Source: Paralvinella palmiformis
Taxonomy: Eukaryota; Annelida; Polychaeta; Terebellida; Alvinellidae
Length of the DNA: 64,000 bases
Assembly: GCA_025642065.1 (NCBI GenBank)
Contig: JAODUP010000552.1
Location: 62,001 to 126,000 of the forward strand
Direction: 5' to 3'
The notes under the pieces were generated by a model, which searched no databases, was not told where the DNA came from, and was given only the letters and a program-made list of their open reading frames with translations. Both the position numbers and the translations under genes were made by a program. The first letter of the stretch is position 1. Each line of letters starts with the position of its first letter. Below are positions 1 through 15,000 of the stretch, piece by piece.

Positions 1-45
1 CATATTTTAACGGAAATACTGTTCTTTTGCTGACCCCATACTTAC

Positions 46-81
46 ATTGAAATTTCCAGGAGATGGGGTGGAGTAGTTCAT
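46..81 (-). CDS. SSBP (Ssdp): SSBP coding exon: [12 protein letters not shown] (last exon in window)
   Basis: A 36-nt exon, phase 0 at both ends, encoding [12 protein letters not shown], with donor GTAAGTATG. It aligns with the family's IPYSSSSPGTYVGPPG segment, and a VGPPGGGGPP-type exon is expected next, off the left edge. The acceptor (GCCATAG) has a poor pyrimidine tract, so the 5' boundary is less certain than for the other exons. The Met is internal, not a start. Confidence 0.82.
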
Positions 82-3000
82 CTATGGCAGGCCGATTAAT
101 AATTAATGAAAAGGGAAAGAAAAAAACAAGAGATAAAACATAGGACAGCTACCACAACATCATGACATCAATTCTTCTTTAACACTTTACTTCAGTAACA
201 ATGGAATTTTAATGTGTGCACTTTCATTGTAGAAGAGGATCTCCACCAGATTCGAAATAAGTGGAACAAATACAACAAACTGAAATGACTTACAAGTTGG
301 CTAATAACATAAGCCAATCAGCTTTTTTCTGGTAAATTAAAAAAAAATCAGTTATTGAGAACAGGAAATTTTATAATGAAGAAGTCATTTTGAAACCGGT
401 AATAAACATACCACAAGCTGTTTTACTTTTAGAGATTACACCAATTTATCCAATATACTTTAGATAAAACAACCTATTAATTACCAAAAACTCCCTGTAC
501 ACATAAAATTATGCTAGAACAATTCATTCTGTAATGAAAACGCTACATCGCTGACTTCTATGCAAATTAAATTAGCCATGCAGAAGCAGTAATTCTGCTA
601 AAAACTACCATTCATCTGTAGTAAAGCAAGCACATTAGATAGCAACATGCTAATTCTATTTAGATACTATCACCAAGATATGGGCTGTGATATGAAAACA
701 CCAGGCATCCAAATTAATACTATAATAAACTAATCTGAACAATAAGAAAACAACAAATAGCATTAGAGACTAGCATTCTGATGGATCCTACAACACACAC
801 TCGCTTATTCTTCTTAAAAATCATACACAAGAACACCCACTTTAATTAACACATTTCACATTTATTAAACTTTAACTAGTTAACCAACTAATCTAACAGT
901 TGATGGACAATCAGAGATAAGATATAGCTCTGTCTGTATTTCTACGAAATATAGACAATCAAACGAAGCAAACAGTGTTGGAAAATGTAAGGTGAATGCT
1001 TTCAAGTATTTAACATGTTGAATACTGGAAGATAATATTAGCATAAACAGCACACACATACACACACATACTGTGGTTTTCACACAGACCCAAGAAAATC
1101 TATTTAAAAAATAACATCTATGTAACTGAAGATGTGTTAATTAAAATGGTTGAACTCGTACGCCGATACAATGGATTGTGTTTACACTCACCCCTGTTGA
1201 GTTTGGTGGCCAAGGTCTATTTGGTTGACCTCCACCCGTCCTGGAAAAATATGTTGTTAAAAAAAGCCATCAAAATAGAGCTGATCAGAAGACTAGAAAA
1301 TGAACAGTCTTAACTAAGTTATTCATTTTCAGTTAAGAATAATTAAATAATTATTAAATTTGGTTATACAAAGAGCTAAGATGACATTACAACAAATGTC
1401 ATAAAACACAAATCAGTTAGGAATTAAATCAATTCGATATCCCAACCAAATAAAAAATTACTTAAAAATACATGACCACAACAATACTTACATTGACATT
1501 GGAGGCATTGCTCCTGGCCCAGGACCCATACTGTTCGGTGGGGGACCTCTCATGCCACCAAAATTCTGTTAAAAAATATAGCAATGGCATTTCATAAAAA
1601 CGCTTAAGCCCAATGGGACGCCTTAAATATAGATGTAGCGGGTTAATTTATAATTGTTCGGACATCTCGATACATTATGACCAACAATGTTCATAATTCA
1701 AACTTCATACATTATGACGGTGTGTTGACCGCGGTCACAAGGTTTAAACCTTACGCTGGTTCACTTCATCACCTCTTTCCGTGTCCAATCGCATTCGGAC
1801 AGACATCATCCATCACACAGAAGATTTACATACAGAATTTAGTACACTTCATCCAGGTGACTACAAGATTAATTACTATAATAAATCACATCTATCCATC
1901 ATAAACCTTTCTGGTTCATTACAAATTAATGAAGAGCAAGCGTAACGACTGGCTAATCCGTAAAAGATTTTTAATAGCCCTACGCACCCATGCTGTGCCT
2001 AAGTTACAGCACCGTCCAGAAAATGTTACTGAAGGTGGTTAACCAGAAATTAAAATCAATCTTTAATCAACATGCTGAACACAATCAATGTGCTGCCAAA
2101 TTAACTTCACATACACCCATAAAATTACAGCTAACTGAATGTGACCAACATAAAAGGAATAACTGAGTGAAGAAAATTTAAAGCGATTATTCTTTTTGTA
2201 AGCCGCATTATCACAGAAAATGACTCGTATTATAATATTATTGCTTGCATAAAAGACACAATCAATTGGAATCGGATTTGAATAAACTCTGAATGAAAAC
2301 TGTTTCTCTAACATACATTGAAATCGCTTACAGCTGGATTCATGGGACCAGGCATTCTACCTGGAGGTGTCATCCCTCGCATTGCCATACCTGGATGTCC
2401 TAAAAGGGAAGAAAAAAGAAATCAAATGTCAACTAGCTGTATCCATTGCCAATATATTAGCACTGTAAATGATCATATGGTAATTTATCTAACAACATTT
2501 AGAGACTGCATGTACTACATATGGTAATTTATCTAACAACATTTAGAGACTGCATGTACTACATATGTTGGTCAGAGAGAGAAGGATGCTATGTGTACTG
2601 AAACAAATCCCATCTAACTGTATAACATTAACCCACAAACGTCCTTTGCATTGCAACAAAGAATAAACAACCATTATACTCAATAAACATTGTGGTCATT
2701 ACGTATAACATCCTATATATATATATATATGTTGATCTTCTTGACTTGCCAGCATTTACAATTAGCTAGATACAAGTGATAACCATCTAAATAAAACACA
2801 TATAGACGAGCACACATTGCTGTAGCTATGTATATTCAATATGTCCCTTTATCCACCACATGATCAAGAGATGTATATATGGTAGCTATATGTCAGTTGT
2901 TATTACGTCATTTGTTGACTAGCTCCTGTCATGTCCAGATGTAATAACCCTCAGAATGACGAAGACCTGATTCATTTCTATATCTCCATTTGTCACTTAC

Positions 3001-6000
3001 AGACAACCAGCCAGAGATGACCAAGTCCTGTTTTACCCTCTCCCTACCCGAGCACAAACACACACCACTTACAGACACTTCCATTCGTCAGTTAATCTTC
3101 TATCAAAGTGATGTACGAGCTGGTATTTTTGTCCTGTCCCTGGCAAATGATGCTCCCATCATGACATATAGATGGCTGAGGAATGTGTCATTAATCAGCG
3201 GTAGCACATTATAGTGTACTACCGTCGAACACCAGGCTCCACAACAAAACACAGGCCAGCTATCCAGCGCTAAAGAGTCACATGATGAAAACAAGTTATT
3301 TATCAAAGACGCCTCATATTTTGTTGATCAAGATGACCAATCTTTCAAATACTGATGCATTAATACAAAGGATATTTTAAGAGATTACGTCTTCAAATCG
3401 GTTGTTTCTATAATATGACACCATATTAATCCCGGACTGTAATCGAATTCTATTTCTCCAGATCCTGAATCATCTGAAGAGAAGCATCACTGGATGTGAC
3501 CCCGCTCTATCACACATCCTTAGTCAATAAGCCAATTTAGATGAGAGCTGCAGTCTCCGGGCCAATCAAATGAATATTGGACTGTGCCCACTTAGGACAA
3601 TCAGTCCAGTTGAAAACTGGCCGCTTCCAACAGTAGCGCAGTCCTCTAGAAGTACTCCCAAGTAAACATCAGTGGACCAAACACGTTTCTAATACCAGCC
3701 GAAGAACCCTCCCATAGAGAAAGAGGCTCGGGTCGGTGTGTGTACGTGTGTGAGAGCACCGCATTTCGGGACAGAGTGGAACAATCTATGGAGAGGAGAT
3801 GTAACTAGTTTAAGCAGCTCCGGACAGCATTAAAACCAACCACTCCGTGGAAGACACAAACCAAACAGAAGCCATCATTATACCCACCCATCTTACCAGC
3901 GTGGGCAGCTGACAGTGACACACCCTCTACAGATTATGCTGCCACGCCACCAAAAAGCAATATTGTGGACTGGCTAGTTCGTGGATTAGACACACGATTG
4001 GCTCGTGTGTCGTTTTAGGCAGGAGCGAGGTGAGAGTCGGTGTACATAATTTGCGGTTTACGCAGAAAAGTTGGCCATTTGAGAAAACGTGGATATCGTG
4101 ATCAGCATCAATAGGATTCTGCCAATTGAATGCAGGGCTTCATCAACACAAGGTACGAAGTTCTCATGCAATAACCTAGTGGAAATGCACACACACGCAC
4201 GCACACACACACACACACAAACTAATAACAGACAAATGTGTGATTGCAGGATTTCACTGAATTGGTCATCATTACCAGAGAGTGGTAACCAACTCTGCCA
4301 AGATGAAAGACGCTTTCAGACCACACCTGGCCTCGTATCAAACAACTAACACCATAAGCACACATCATCTCCAGGTAAGTAATGAAGCACTTAAATGAAT
4401 GAACAGCCAGTGGCATCTAGTACAGTAGAGAATTCTGAAGAAACTACTTTAAAACATCAATACGCCACTGACAAGGCTTTGTCAGTGGCGAAGAATGGCT
4501 GTACAGAGCCATGTTATAGAGAAATTTAATATAATATTCTAAAGTTTGGCTATTTATTAAGCCTTCAAATAACCCAGAGGCTAGCCATTATGTTGTGATC
4601 ATTTCTGAGTTGTATTAATTCCCTGCACCGTTTCAAACCAGTTCTGAAATCAACACTAAGTGGCACACTGTGGGTGGCTGCTCATGCTTTATCTATAAAT
4701 AAATATATGAGACAGCTTTTAGTATATGGATAGCACAATTAATTCACTATAATCTTCACAGCTTAGCACATAAACCTTGGGCTTTATAGATATGTAGTAA
4801 AATAATAATAACAAACACATACTAATGTTTATTTTGGTATTCTATAAGCAAGGCTCCTGTTTTAATTGGAAACCTTATAGTCTTGGGAACCTTAATTAAT
4901 TTTGATAATGGAAAATGTCTGGATGTAATTTGGCGTAGAGTACTGTAATAACAAGCTGCCTTGTGTTCTCGTAATGATTTTTATATGGGAACTGTTCATA
5001 AACATTGGCTGTCAAAACATGGAGCTGGCATCGGTTACACAACCAGCAAGAAACCAACGATCAGAAACTAACAATGACATATTGTATAATGATTAGTCAT
5101 TATAGATTAATGGCAAAGATATGCTGTATGAAGCGACTTCATATAAATTGTCAATTAGAAGTGGACTATAATCCATTTGACGAAATTATAGCATATCTAG
5201 AGGGATTGCAACATATCTAGTACTCACTGAATACACTATAAGCAGTTACCACACACACTGTACAGTAGTTTGATTCAAGGGAGTTGCTAGTCACACCTGG
5301 GACACCCTAGAGAAACATCCCACATAAACAGATGCAAGCCGGAATCGGATTCGAAGCCGGAGGTTTGCAGCAGAGTGCTCTAACCACTGCCACTGGAGCA
5401 ACCTCTTGAGTCAAATATAGAAAGATGCTCGATGACTCAACTGAAATACAACACATCTAATACAATGCCAGACAATATCATATATACCGCTGACGAGACT
5501 ACGAGTTAACAATTTGGCTCATTCAATTGTACATCAGGTACTACAGGTGATGTGTTCAGTTACAAAGGATACCCGCTATATGTGGAATTATATTATGCCT
5601 GACATGGCTTATCTTACAACGTGTAGTTGCATGTAGCAAATTACATCAGGAGACAGTGTTATTGTCACCCTGTACGTGAATTATAATATTATTCAGGACT
5701 GTGTATGTTAACCATTATGACACACCGATATGAATGTGATATATGTGTTATTTATCCAGATGTTGTTGTCGATATGTGCAAGTTACTCATGTACAAAGGT
5801 ACAGCTTCATGTTACTGATACAACACTGTATTACATATATAACCCCATCTGTTACTCATATGTTATTCTGTCTATAATTACCAACACAAAAGAAACCTGA
5901 CACTCTAGCACACTAGTTCAGAATTTAAGCCTTTTTTGGTCTTCCATATTTATCATTACATTAACATGTAATGATAAAAATAGTAATTATCTAGTGACAT

Positions 6001-9000
6001 TTGTCAGGATATGTTTATGATAAGTCAATAAATAAAATATATAACATATTTAATTAAAATACTTGGACTACAGCTGTGTGGGGGGGATACAACATGCCTG
6101 CGCGGACACACACAAACACAATTCATTATCTTTAGCCTAGAGTATATAATTTAATTATCATCGTTATCACACACTGACACACACGCGCGCGCGCATGAGA
6201 ACAGAGTGTAATTGAAGCAAGGAAGTGATAATGTTAGCCTCTGACAATTAAAACGGGATGTCAGAGGATGATCTGTTTCCCAAGTATCAAGATAAACAAG
6301 CTAACTACTTCAAGCCTCCGATGTTAACATAGATCTATCACCTGTCAATAATGCCTAACACCTCCTTACTTCTTCCCTGAGCGAGTCTGTTTCTAGTCAA
6401 GGTGCCAGCGGTTCTGGGCCGTTTATTTCTCCAGGTGTTTGATCAGCCACAAAGGCCACTACAACCAATAGCACACCATCGCCGTTATATAGATCTGACA
6501 GTGTGATCTGTTTAACATTGACAAAACAGATTTCTAACTCGATCTCGGCCTAGCCTATGTAGCATCTCAAATCCGAGTCACTTACTATTGTGTACCCGAA
6601 CCCCCATCTCTCTATAGTACAATGTGAAAGAAATATGGAAAACGTAACAATTTAAATATAAAGAGTCTGCATGGATGATGGTCTTCTGCCAATTATGCCG
6701 CTCGTAAACAAGGTCTAAACCCGGTATATAGCTGGTCACAACGGGGACTGAAAAACAAGCAATTCCAATAAAGTCCCGAATGCGACTCGGGAGCTTTGAA
6801 AGGTAAAACAAAATATCTTTCTCAATCATCATATGTACTCAGTACTGTCAATATTAAAGCAATCACCAACAAATAATAATAAACCTAACCCTAGCCAATG
6901 AATGAACGTATGGATCTGCAATACTCGTACCTGAACACCGGCAGGACGGAAGTGTTGGCATCTTGTTCAAACAACGGATAATTATACAGGTAATTGTTTG
7001 CTGAAGATTGGCGCACCAGAACGGCTTGATCATCTGGCGCCAATTCCATGACCGACAATAATCACCGGATCAAACCGCAACCAGGCTACGAACAGCCTTC
7101 AATGAGCGGCATCCAATTCGGAGAGATCGGACTGATGTATTCCCATTGATGCCCGCTAAGCTGAGTAGTTCATTAGACAAACGGTATTTTATAATGTGAG
7201 CTAAGGAGCCATTAGCCACGTGCTGGGAGAGGGGACGTCTTCTGGCTTAGTTTCAGGGCCGATTATTGACTAAAGTGGACCGTGATTAGGCTGAGAAATG
7301 AAGATGCATTGCCCCCATACTCTGGAAGCGGCCGCATTTGTAACTCAGAAATCAAGGCAAGATGTGGCAAAGAGAAGGCCCAACTAAAAACAAACACGGC
7401 AATAAATAAGTACCCCCCCCTCCGCCCCCCAGTTTTCTTTCTCCCCGAGATGATGCCACAAGACGCTGGCTGGCTGAGCCGGTACTGTTTCGTTATTAAC
7501 TTGCCGCCGACAGAAGTAACGTTATGTGACAGCCCGATATAAACACACAGCGTGCGTACGTATCATTGACTAGACACGTGAGTGATTGACTCGAATGTGG
7601 TCTAGATTACCAAGTCATTGGCAATGATTCGCCCCGCCCTGAGCCTCGCTAACTCATCCATCAACTGTATAACGTCGGCCGAGGGGTTTTTCCCCCTTCG
7701 CGTCAAATGTTTGCTTATTTCTACTAATAATCCGCCGCAACTGGAACAGACCAATCGAAGAACGGCGTGCGAAGTGGCCCTGCATTCTGCATTATCCACG
7801 GCACAATCAATTGCCTCTCCGGCGGCCTCCTTTATCAAGGGGATATCATTGTCAGCCGTGTTATTGGAGGAGGTAGTTGTGATTGGATGTGAGCTGGCAC
7901 TGCCTCGACCGCGGCACACTCGGAGCACATTTCTCACAACCCGAACACACATGGACCGCTACCACCACGGGTGCCGGCAAAAGACCGAACAGTGCAAGCA
8001 ATTTGTGGCCAAAGCAACTCTAGGGAAGTTGGCAGTCCACCTGGTTGGCAGATGTCTAACATGGGATATCAGTCATCTTTCTGGATACATCTGCTAATTT
8101 GCTCAGGTTATCAGCCAACACCTACACCTGTTGACAGCATCTGCTTTATCTGATAAGCGCATAAGCCAATTTCGATGACCGGACTAACCACTAGATCGTT
8201 AAAACCGGATACTTGAGTATATGCGTATAAGAGGAATACTATAAAAAAAATTAAAACACCAGATGAAATCAGCAAAGGACAACACACCAGTGGAATGTGC
8301 AGTGAAAAGGTAAGTGGCACTCCATTAGTAACCCATGGTCAGATAGCTAACAACAATAATTCATAATTAGTGTTTATCCAAAGTGAAAAGTTATATGCCC
8401 GCAGCCTAAAGTGAATTCCCTGTCTACAAGCAACGGCTTACCGAAGTTGTTATTTTGTGTGAAACGCGCCGCTGAAGTAATTACTACAACAGAGAGGTAA
8501 CTATACTGAGAATATGTGTAATTAGCAATAGTTCTTTCAGCCAAGACATCATCAAGCCGACAGCAACTGATCTTAACAGCTGTACCATATCTCTCTGGCT
8601 GTGTAATAATTAAGCTTTGCCATAACAACTCTCTCTCTCTCTCTCTCTCTCTCTGCGGAAAGTTTAAATCAATTACTTTGGCAATGATCAAAACTTTCAC
8701 AATGCATACATGCATGCACTTTTATCAGAATGTATCAATACAGTATCGACGAATGATAAAGGGCAACAGAGTCAGTAGGATGGCTACAGTTACCTAGGAA
8801 CATTTCAATCAACATAATACAAGTAATAGCAATCCCATCTCTCTTATGACAAGTGATTTAATACTAATAGCCCTAGAAGCTCTGAAGATAAATTACTGGC
8901 AAAGATTCAATTGATCCATTATCTGCGATGGGCTGTGTACATTAAATGATAAATACTCCCTGTTGGGTATACAAGGAGAGTAATATATCTGGCAGCGGAA

Positions 9001-12000
9001 GTGTTCACCTCACATACCCAGAATCTGTTTCAAGTTATCCTGGTATTGTCAAAAATCAATTGCCTTATGGACTAAAGTAGCCTAAATCCCACCGCAGCAC
9101 AAGATACCGAATAGCAAGCACAGTTGTCACAGAGTGGGTGCTGCTGCACGACAACCAGAAGCTATCTGTATTGGCATTTACGCTGGGAATATGTTATACA
9201 CGGAATATGATAAAAACAGACCCAACACCTCGAGCGTGGACCACTTTCTGACTGGGGATGGCTTAAAACAAACTGAATGACAAACTCATTGCTGAAGATA
9301 AGTAATAGCCTTTTCCTCTTATAAATCACATTATACGGAACCAATAACGAACAATTACCATGTTTTATCCTGCATGTGAGAAGAACCAAGCATGAATAAA
9401 ATGGTGCTATCCGGGTAATTAATCTTCACTATATGCCATAAAAAGGGGATCAGCTCCCTCCCCCCTGGTAGCCTTTATCCTAAGTTGAGCCAAGCCATTC
9501 AACTGTCCTAACAACCTGAATGATTCTCAATGAAGGCGCAAAAAACACAACACAAAGGAGTTACAATAGCAACTGAAAGAGCATTATTTCAAGATGTAAT
9601 TAACGCATGTTGCAAGCTTCATATTTCATACCATTGTGCAACCGAACAAAGAGCGCTATAACGGCAAGCCATACAATAACGTTTATCACGCATGCTTTGT
9701 ATTATATTTCAATTTTTAATATGCTTAGTTGTTACTAGCCCTGATAAAAGCAGATGATTAGCTGTAGATGGAAGCTACAACACTGCTCTACGGCTCGGAC
9801 AAGATCTGCCAGCTGACATGGTGCCCAATGAACAGGTGATCCTTTCCATCAGAGGAGAAAACCCATTACAATTACTGCACATCAACCAATTACCATTCAT
9901 CTTCATGCTGGAACCAGAAAACTGGCTGCCCAGTCTTGGAAGCTAGCCACTCGGAACATTATAATTATCAGTAAGGGCCTGGCTTCTTAGCTGGCAACAA
10001 AACAAACAAGTGCCTTAAGTGGTGTTTACCACACGGACAGGACAACAAGCTAAACATATCCCAGCTGTAACAGACACCGAAGGCTAACATCCAAACCCGA
10101 CATCAGCTAAGCCTGGCAATCTATTAAACTTTAAGTTCCCAAATCCCATAGCCACTACAGTGGCTGCCTCTACACTTGCATAATTACAGAGCGGTAACGC
10201 TAATTCATGGTGATTGCATTATGTATAATTTAGGTGTATGACACCTGTGAAGAACTTTCTGGAGACAGTTACAAATACTGAAGAACTTATTAAAAAAACC
10301 TGTGTAAATGCCAACCAGTACAGTGTACCTAGTCTGTATTTAGCAGAAAGCACCAGAAGTAGCCAGCGTTACAGGCCTTGTTGAGAACTATTCACAAGAC
10401 TTGGAGCACATGGTACACTCAGTCTATAAAAGATCAATCCAACATTATGACATAAACGAGGGTAGATCCGTATTGATGTGGCATTATGTCTGAGCACCAG
10501 AACACTAATTAGTCAGACCATTTACTCCATTTCCTGGCGCTCAGGTCATTTTATCTCCATCGTTTTTTGTGTTTGTTTTTTTTTAGCTAACAGATATCTG
10601 CTCTCCGACATCAGAGTATATTCAGTCGTCACTCATTAGCTCAGTACCTTACACCAGAGCGGTCGGGGCTTAGAACTGCCTGATATTAGTGTTAATTGGT
10701 GATATCTGATAACTAATAGCTCATTACTAATGTAATTCTTGGCCAATATGTATGAATCAAACTGACTGCAGGTACATTTATCCGGCCAATAACGACCGCC
10801 AGATCCGGCCACTCTGTCAGCTTATTATTAATATAATACATTAACGGGTTCTAATCAGAAAAGAGCGACCCAACTGGGCCACATTCAAGGCTAAGCAGTT
10901 TCACTTGGAGGAAAGGTCTTGCACTAAATGCCAAACAACACTCACATTGTTGTGGAGCTGCCAGTGCAGCATGGAACCAATTCATCAACACCATCTCCAA
11001 TTACTGCCAGCTGAAGCATGATGATTTCAACACAATGCCAACAGGAATCTTGATTAGGCCTACCGTGGTGCTGTTTGCTAGGCTTCACAAAGGAATGCAC
11101 ATGGGAGCCGGAAGATGACTACCATATACCAAGTTAACACCCTCCGATCAGCTGTCTGGTTTTAGAGACATACAGACGGCAAATGTCATTTTCAGCAATG
11201 TGTTCATAATTCAGAAGCTAATTACCACGACCTGTTAGGCTACGGCCTGCATACCCCACAGTTTACTGCCACAGTCCAATATGGCCACATCACGCCCTGG
11301 CCATGCTCAACCTTTCCCAGAGACCAGGTCTGGCCAAACGCTGTTAAATCCGCTGTTAAATCCACTCGTAATTTTGTGGCAGGAAATTAAGGCTCAGCTT
11401 CAGAAGACCGACCATCAATTCATAGCCATCTTCTGCTGATGGTTTCACAAAGACTGTGGATTGTGCACATGTGGATAACACCTTCAGCTGTCCGTTTAGT
11501 GGCTGGTTCATTTTAGCACAAGTGAGATAATGCCCTAAACCTGTAATTGGATTCACCGGCTTGTCTACAAGTGACTTCCTGTCTTTGCCAGTTTTATCTG
11601 GAGGCCAGGAAACAGTATACCGGACACGTGGGCAAGTTTATGACTAAACACGGACAAGGCCTTGGTCACGGAATAAACCAAGATATGGTCACTTCCAGAT
11701 TAAAGCACGTACTATTCACTGAGAGTTACACCTTGCAAGCCAGCCAATCTGACATGGCTATTTACAACACTGACCGAGCAACCTTGGCTACAAAGGGGAA
11801 CAAAACAAAGTGCAGTTCAGCCGTTTATAAACAGACACGGAAAAGGTGTGACTTTATAGCAGTTTTTATCTCGCTGGAGATCGAATAACCAGTCACTCCA
11901 CCAGTAACCCACAGCCTACCCCTCAGCGGGCACACAAAAAATAAATTCACAGCATTCACGCTTGAACATGGCTTCTATCCGGCACACTACAGACATACGT

Positions 12001-15000
12001 GTTTTCCCGAAGAAGAAAAGTTGCTCTATAGAAGGACATAACTGGATGGCTGCGTGGCCGGTAATGAGCCAGCCGTGGTATGTGGTCTCCAAGGAGAATG
12101 GCGATATTACAGTGGCCGGAGTGATGTATGACGGGCTTCTCATCAGTGTTCTAACCCGTTAACAATCCACTTAAAGCTAGCTGTCCCATCTCTCACCATC
12201 AGCACGGCCAGCTTTGCTCTAATGGCCTTTTGATGTAAATCACTCGACAATGCATGCCCGCTCCACTCGGGCAAACAATGCCCAGCGCTGCCAGGTAAGT
12301 AAATGGATTCATGTCCCGCGCTCTTTAATTCCACTCATTTTGACGTGTTCATACATCAGGCCATTTCCCCTGGTGCTTGAGCCCAGGAAGTGGCCACTGG
12401 TGGGCACTGAGTCAAAAGTTGTGTCATATCTAGCGGAGCAGCCATAAAATTAGCGCCAGTAGGAATCTGGCTTCAATCAATGCACTACTGGAGCTTTGTC
12501 AATGTAATATTACGCAGCAGAGGAGGTGCTACACAGCTTAGCCATGCACGTTTCCAGAACCTATGACGGTCATATAGAACTGCGATAGAGGAGAACTGTG
12601 TATAAAAAAGGCTTACGACGGTTCAAAGACCGAAATAATCACTTCAACTTGATTTTTTTCATCTCAGCTGCTGCAAACCATTACATCAGATAAGACACCA
12701 ATTATCAAAGTGGCTGGCAGTAACACACACACACACACATATCGAAAACAACGCAAGATACCCGGGCATATGTTTTAAGCAAATGCATGCAAATGACAAC
12801 GCAGAGCTTGGGAAGTTCAACCCCGTGACACGGCAATCACTCATTATAAGAAGAATACCATCAGAAACCAATTTCAAGTTTTCTTTGGATGTGATTCATG
12901 CATCGCGGCCAGAGCAGAAATAAAATAGCCGAAAACAGCCAGCGCCACCTCATCTGACAGCCGTCAACTACTCTCAACACTGGCACGCATCCGAATCATT
13001 TCACAGCAATATTTATAACCTGGACTAAAACGTGAACTATAGTGTTACACACCGGACAACTGATAGCCTTCTATACATTAGAGTCTTTTCATTGGACCAT
13101 CTCTATATCAGCATTAGCTATCCTTTAAGTAAGGCTATCTCGGTGTTCTCACACCATTCTCGCCAGAACAGTTTGATTGAAGGTAAACATTCACCAGTAT
13201 CTAAGCCTCTTTGCTAGTAATAAAGCAGTAGGAACCAGCTCGGCGACGAAAACACTGGGCCTATAACTGCATGTTTCGGTTCTGGTGTTGCTATTTATAA
13301 ATGGTCTATACGGGAAACGAGAACTTTACACTGGAAGATGGGCTCATTATGTAAGTAAGAATATGCTAGTGTTGTGTTTTTACCAACCTGGCTGTAACCA
13401 CTAATTCATACCTGACATTATTTAGGGAAATTGAGCGCCTTCTTGCCATTGCGAGACTATTACCGTGTGATGGCTAATTCGAACCCAAGGACGTGCATGC
13501 ACACGGCACGAAGGCGGCATAGGTCAGATGTTCCTCCCTGACACATCACAAATTGAGCTGACTAGTAATCACGTGTTATATTTTTATTCACTGATGTAAC
13601 AATGCCAGTCTAATGCCATAATACTCTCTTTCAGTGCCCTGTGATGTGCATGTGACACGAGGACTAATTAGCACAGGAACTGTGCTGCCGTCCGAACAGG
13701 AACGCCGGCAGAGAGAGCATCGGCACAGCTTCACATATCATAGCCCTCTGTCTTTGGGAAGTAATGTGCTCGGCACAAAGAAATCTGTCAAGTGACGGAA
13801 CAAAACAGAAGCTGGCCAGGAAGGCTCTACATGCTACCGGGCTATTAATATATCACTGATTAGCGGACTGTGTACAACAGGTGGTCCTTTCAGATGAAGC
13901 TATGCCAGTAGCTTCGGCTAACAGAACCAGCCAGCTTCCGAAGGGATCGGGCGTCATGCAAACCGTGTTACAACTGAGAAGACCTCTGTACTTGTGAGTG
14001 TCAACGGTCATTAACTCATCCACCATGCCTAGTATATGGAGGAAGAGCACATGACAGAGTCTGACTCAGTGGTAACAAGTTCTCATTAGGAGCAGCAGGC
14101 CATCAGACCAGGCAAACAACTTGGCTAAGATGGCATACGAGAGCTCTCCTTCGATGATCAGCTCTACCTCGGTGAAATTCATTATTTTCACACGACTATC
14201 ACGTATTACGAGCCTGCGTGATATCATAATCTGATGATTAGGCCCAGATGCACATCAGCAATATTACTACCAGTGTCGAGTATTCAATCATCTGACTGTA
14301 CCAAAGCAGGATTAGAACGAAATGTACTTCGTGTTTGTGAATGGTGACAACAGAGCCGATGTTCCTGATCTTGTATGCCTACCAGAATTTGATATAGCTG
14401 TTCAGGCAAATGCCTGCTCCAACTCTGTGGAATAATTCAATGGGTGCCTTTATGTGGAATACAATGGAATATTACCATGCGGTGGTCAAATAACAAAACC
14501 GAGCCACCACAAAAATGAAGCTTTACTTTATGGATTATTCGGCAGAGTGGAGACAAAGGGCAATATGTCGGCGACAAATTGTGAGTGCTCTTTTCTGTAT
14601 TTATTGCTTTCATAATAATCGCATCAATAATGTCATATTTCCAGCTGGCTGCAATGCACTATTTATGTTTCCGTACAGTGGACCAATACAGTCTACACTG
14701 TACAAGGACGGTAGGTAATAACTACTTCTTGAAACATACCCATTCACATTGCGATGTTTTATGGTCGACCCAAAGAATTATACCCTCAGATTTTATATGG
14801 TCATCGCATCAATGATCATAACTGGACAATAGTTCTGGATGAATTTCACTTTTTGCCTAAATATTGGAATGGATTCTAGCGAAGCTGGTGGTACTCGCTT
14901 ACTGCCAGTATAAAACAGCTCCATATACACACAGTTGTGAGATTAAAATATCTGTTTAACTCGTCAACACCCAATGGCACTGTCTAAATGAACCCAACAC

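Noticed and set aside
7602..8097. Overlapping open frames on both strands (159 and 116 codons)
   Set aside because: Neither translation resembles a known family. Such lengths occur by chance in a locally GC-richer stretch, and nothing suggests which strand would be used.
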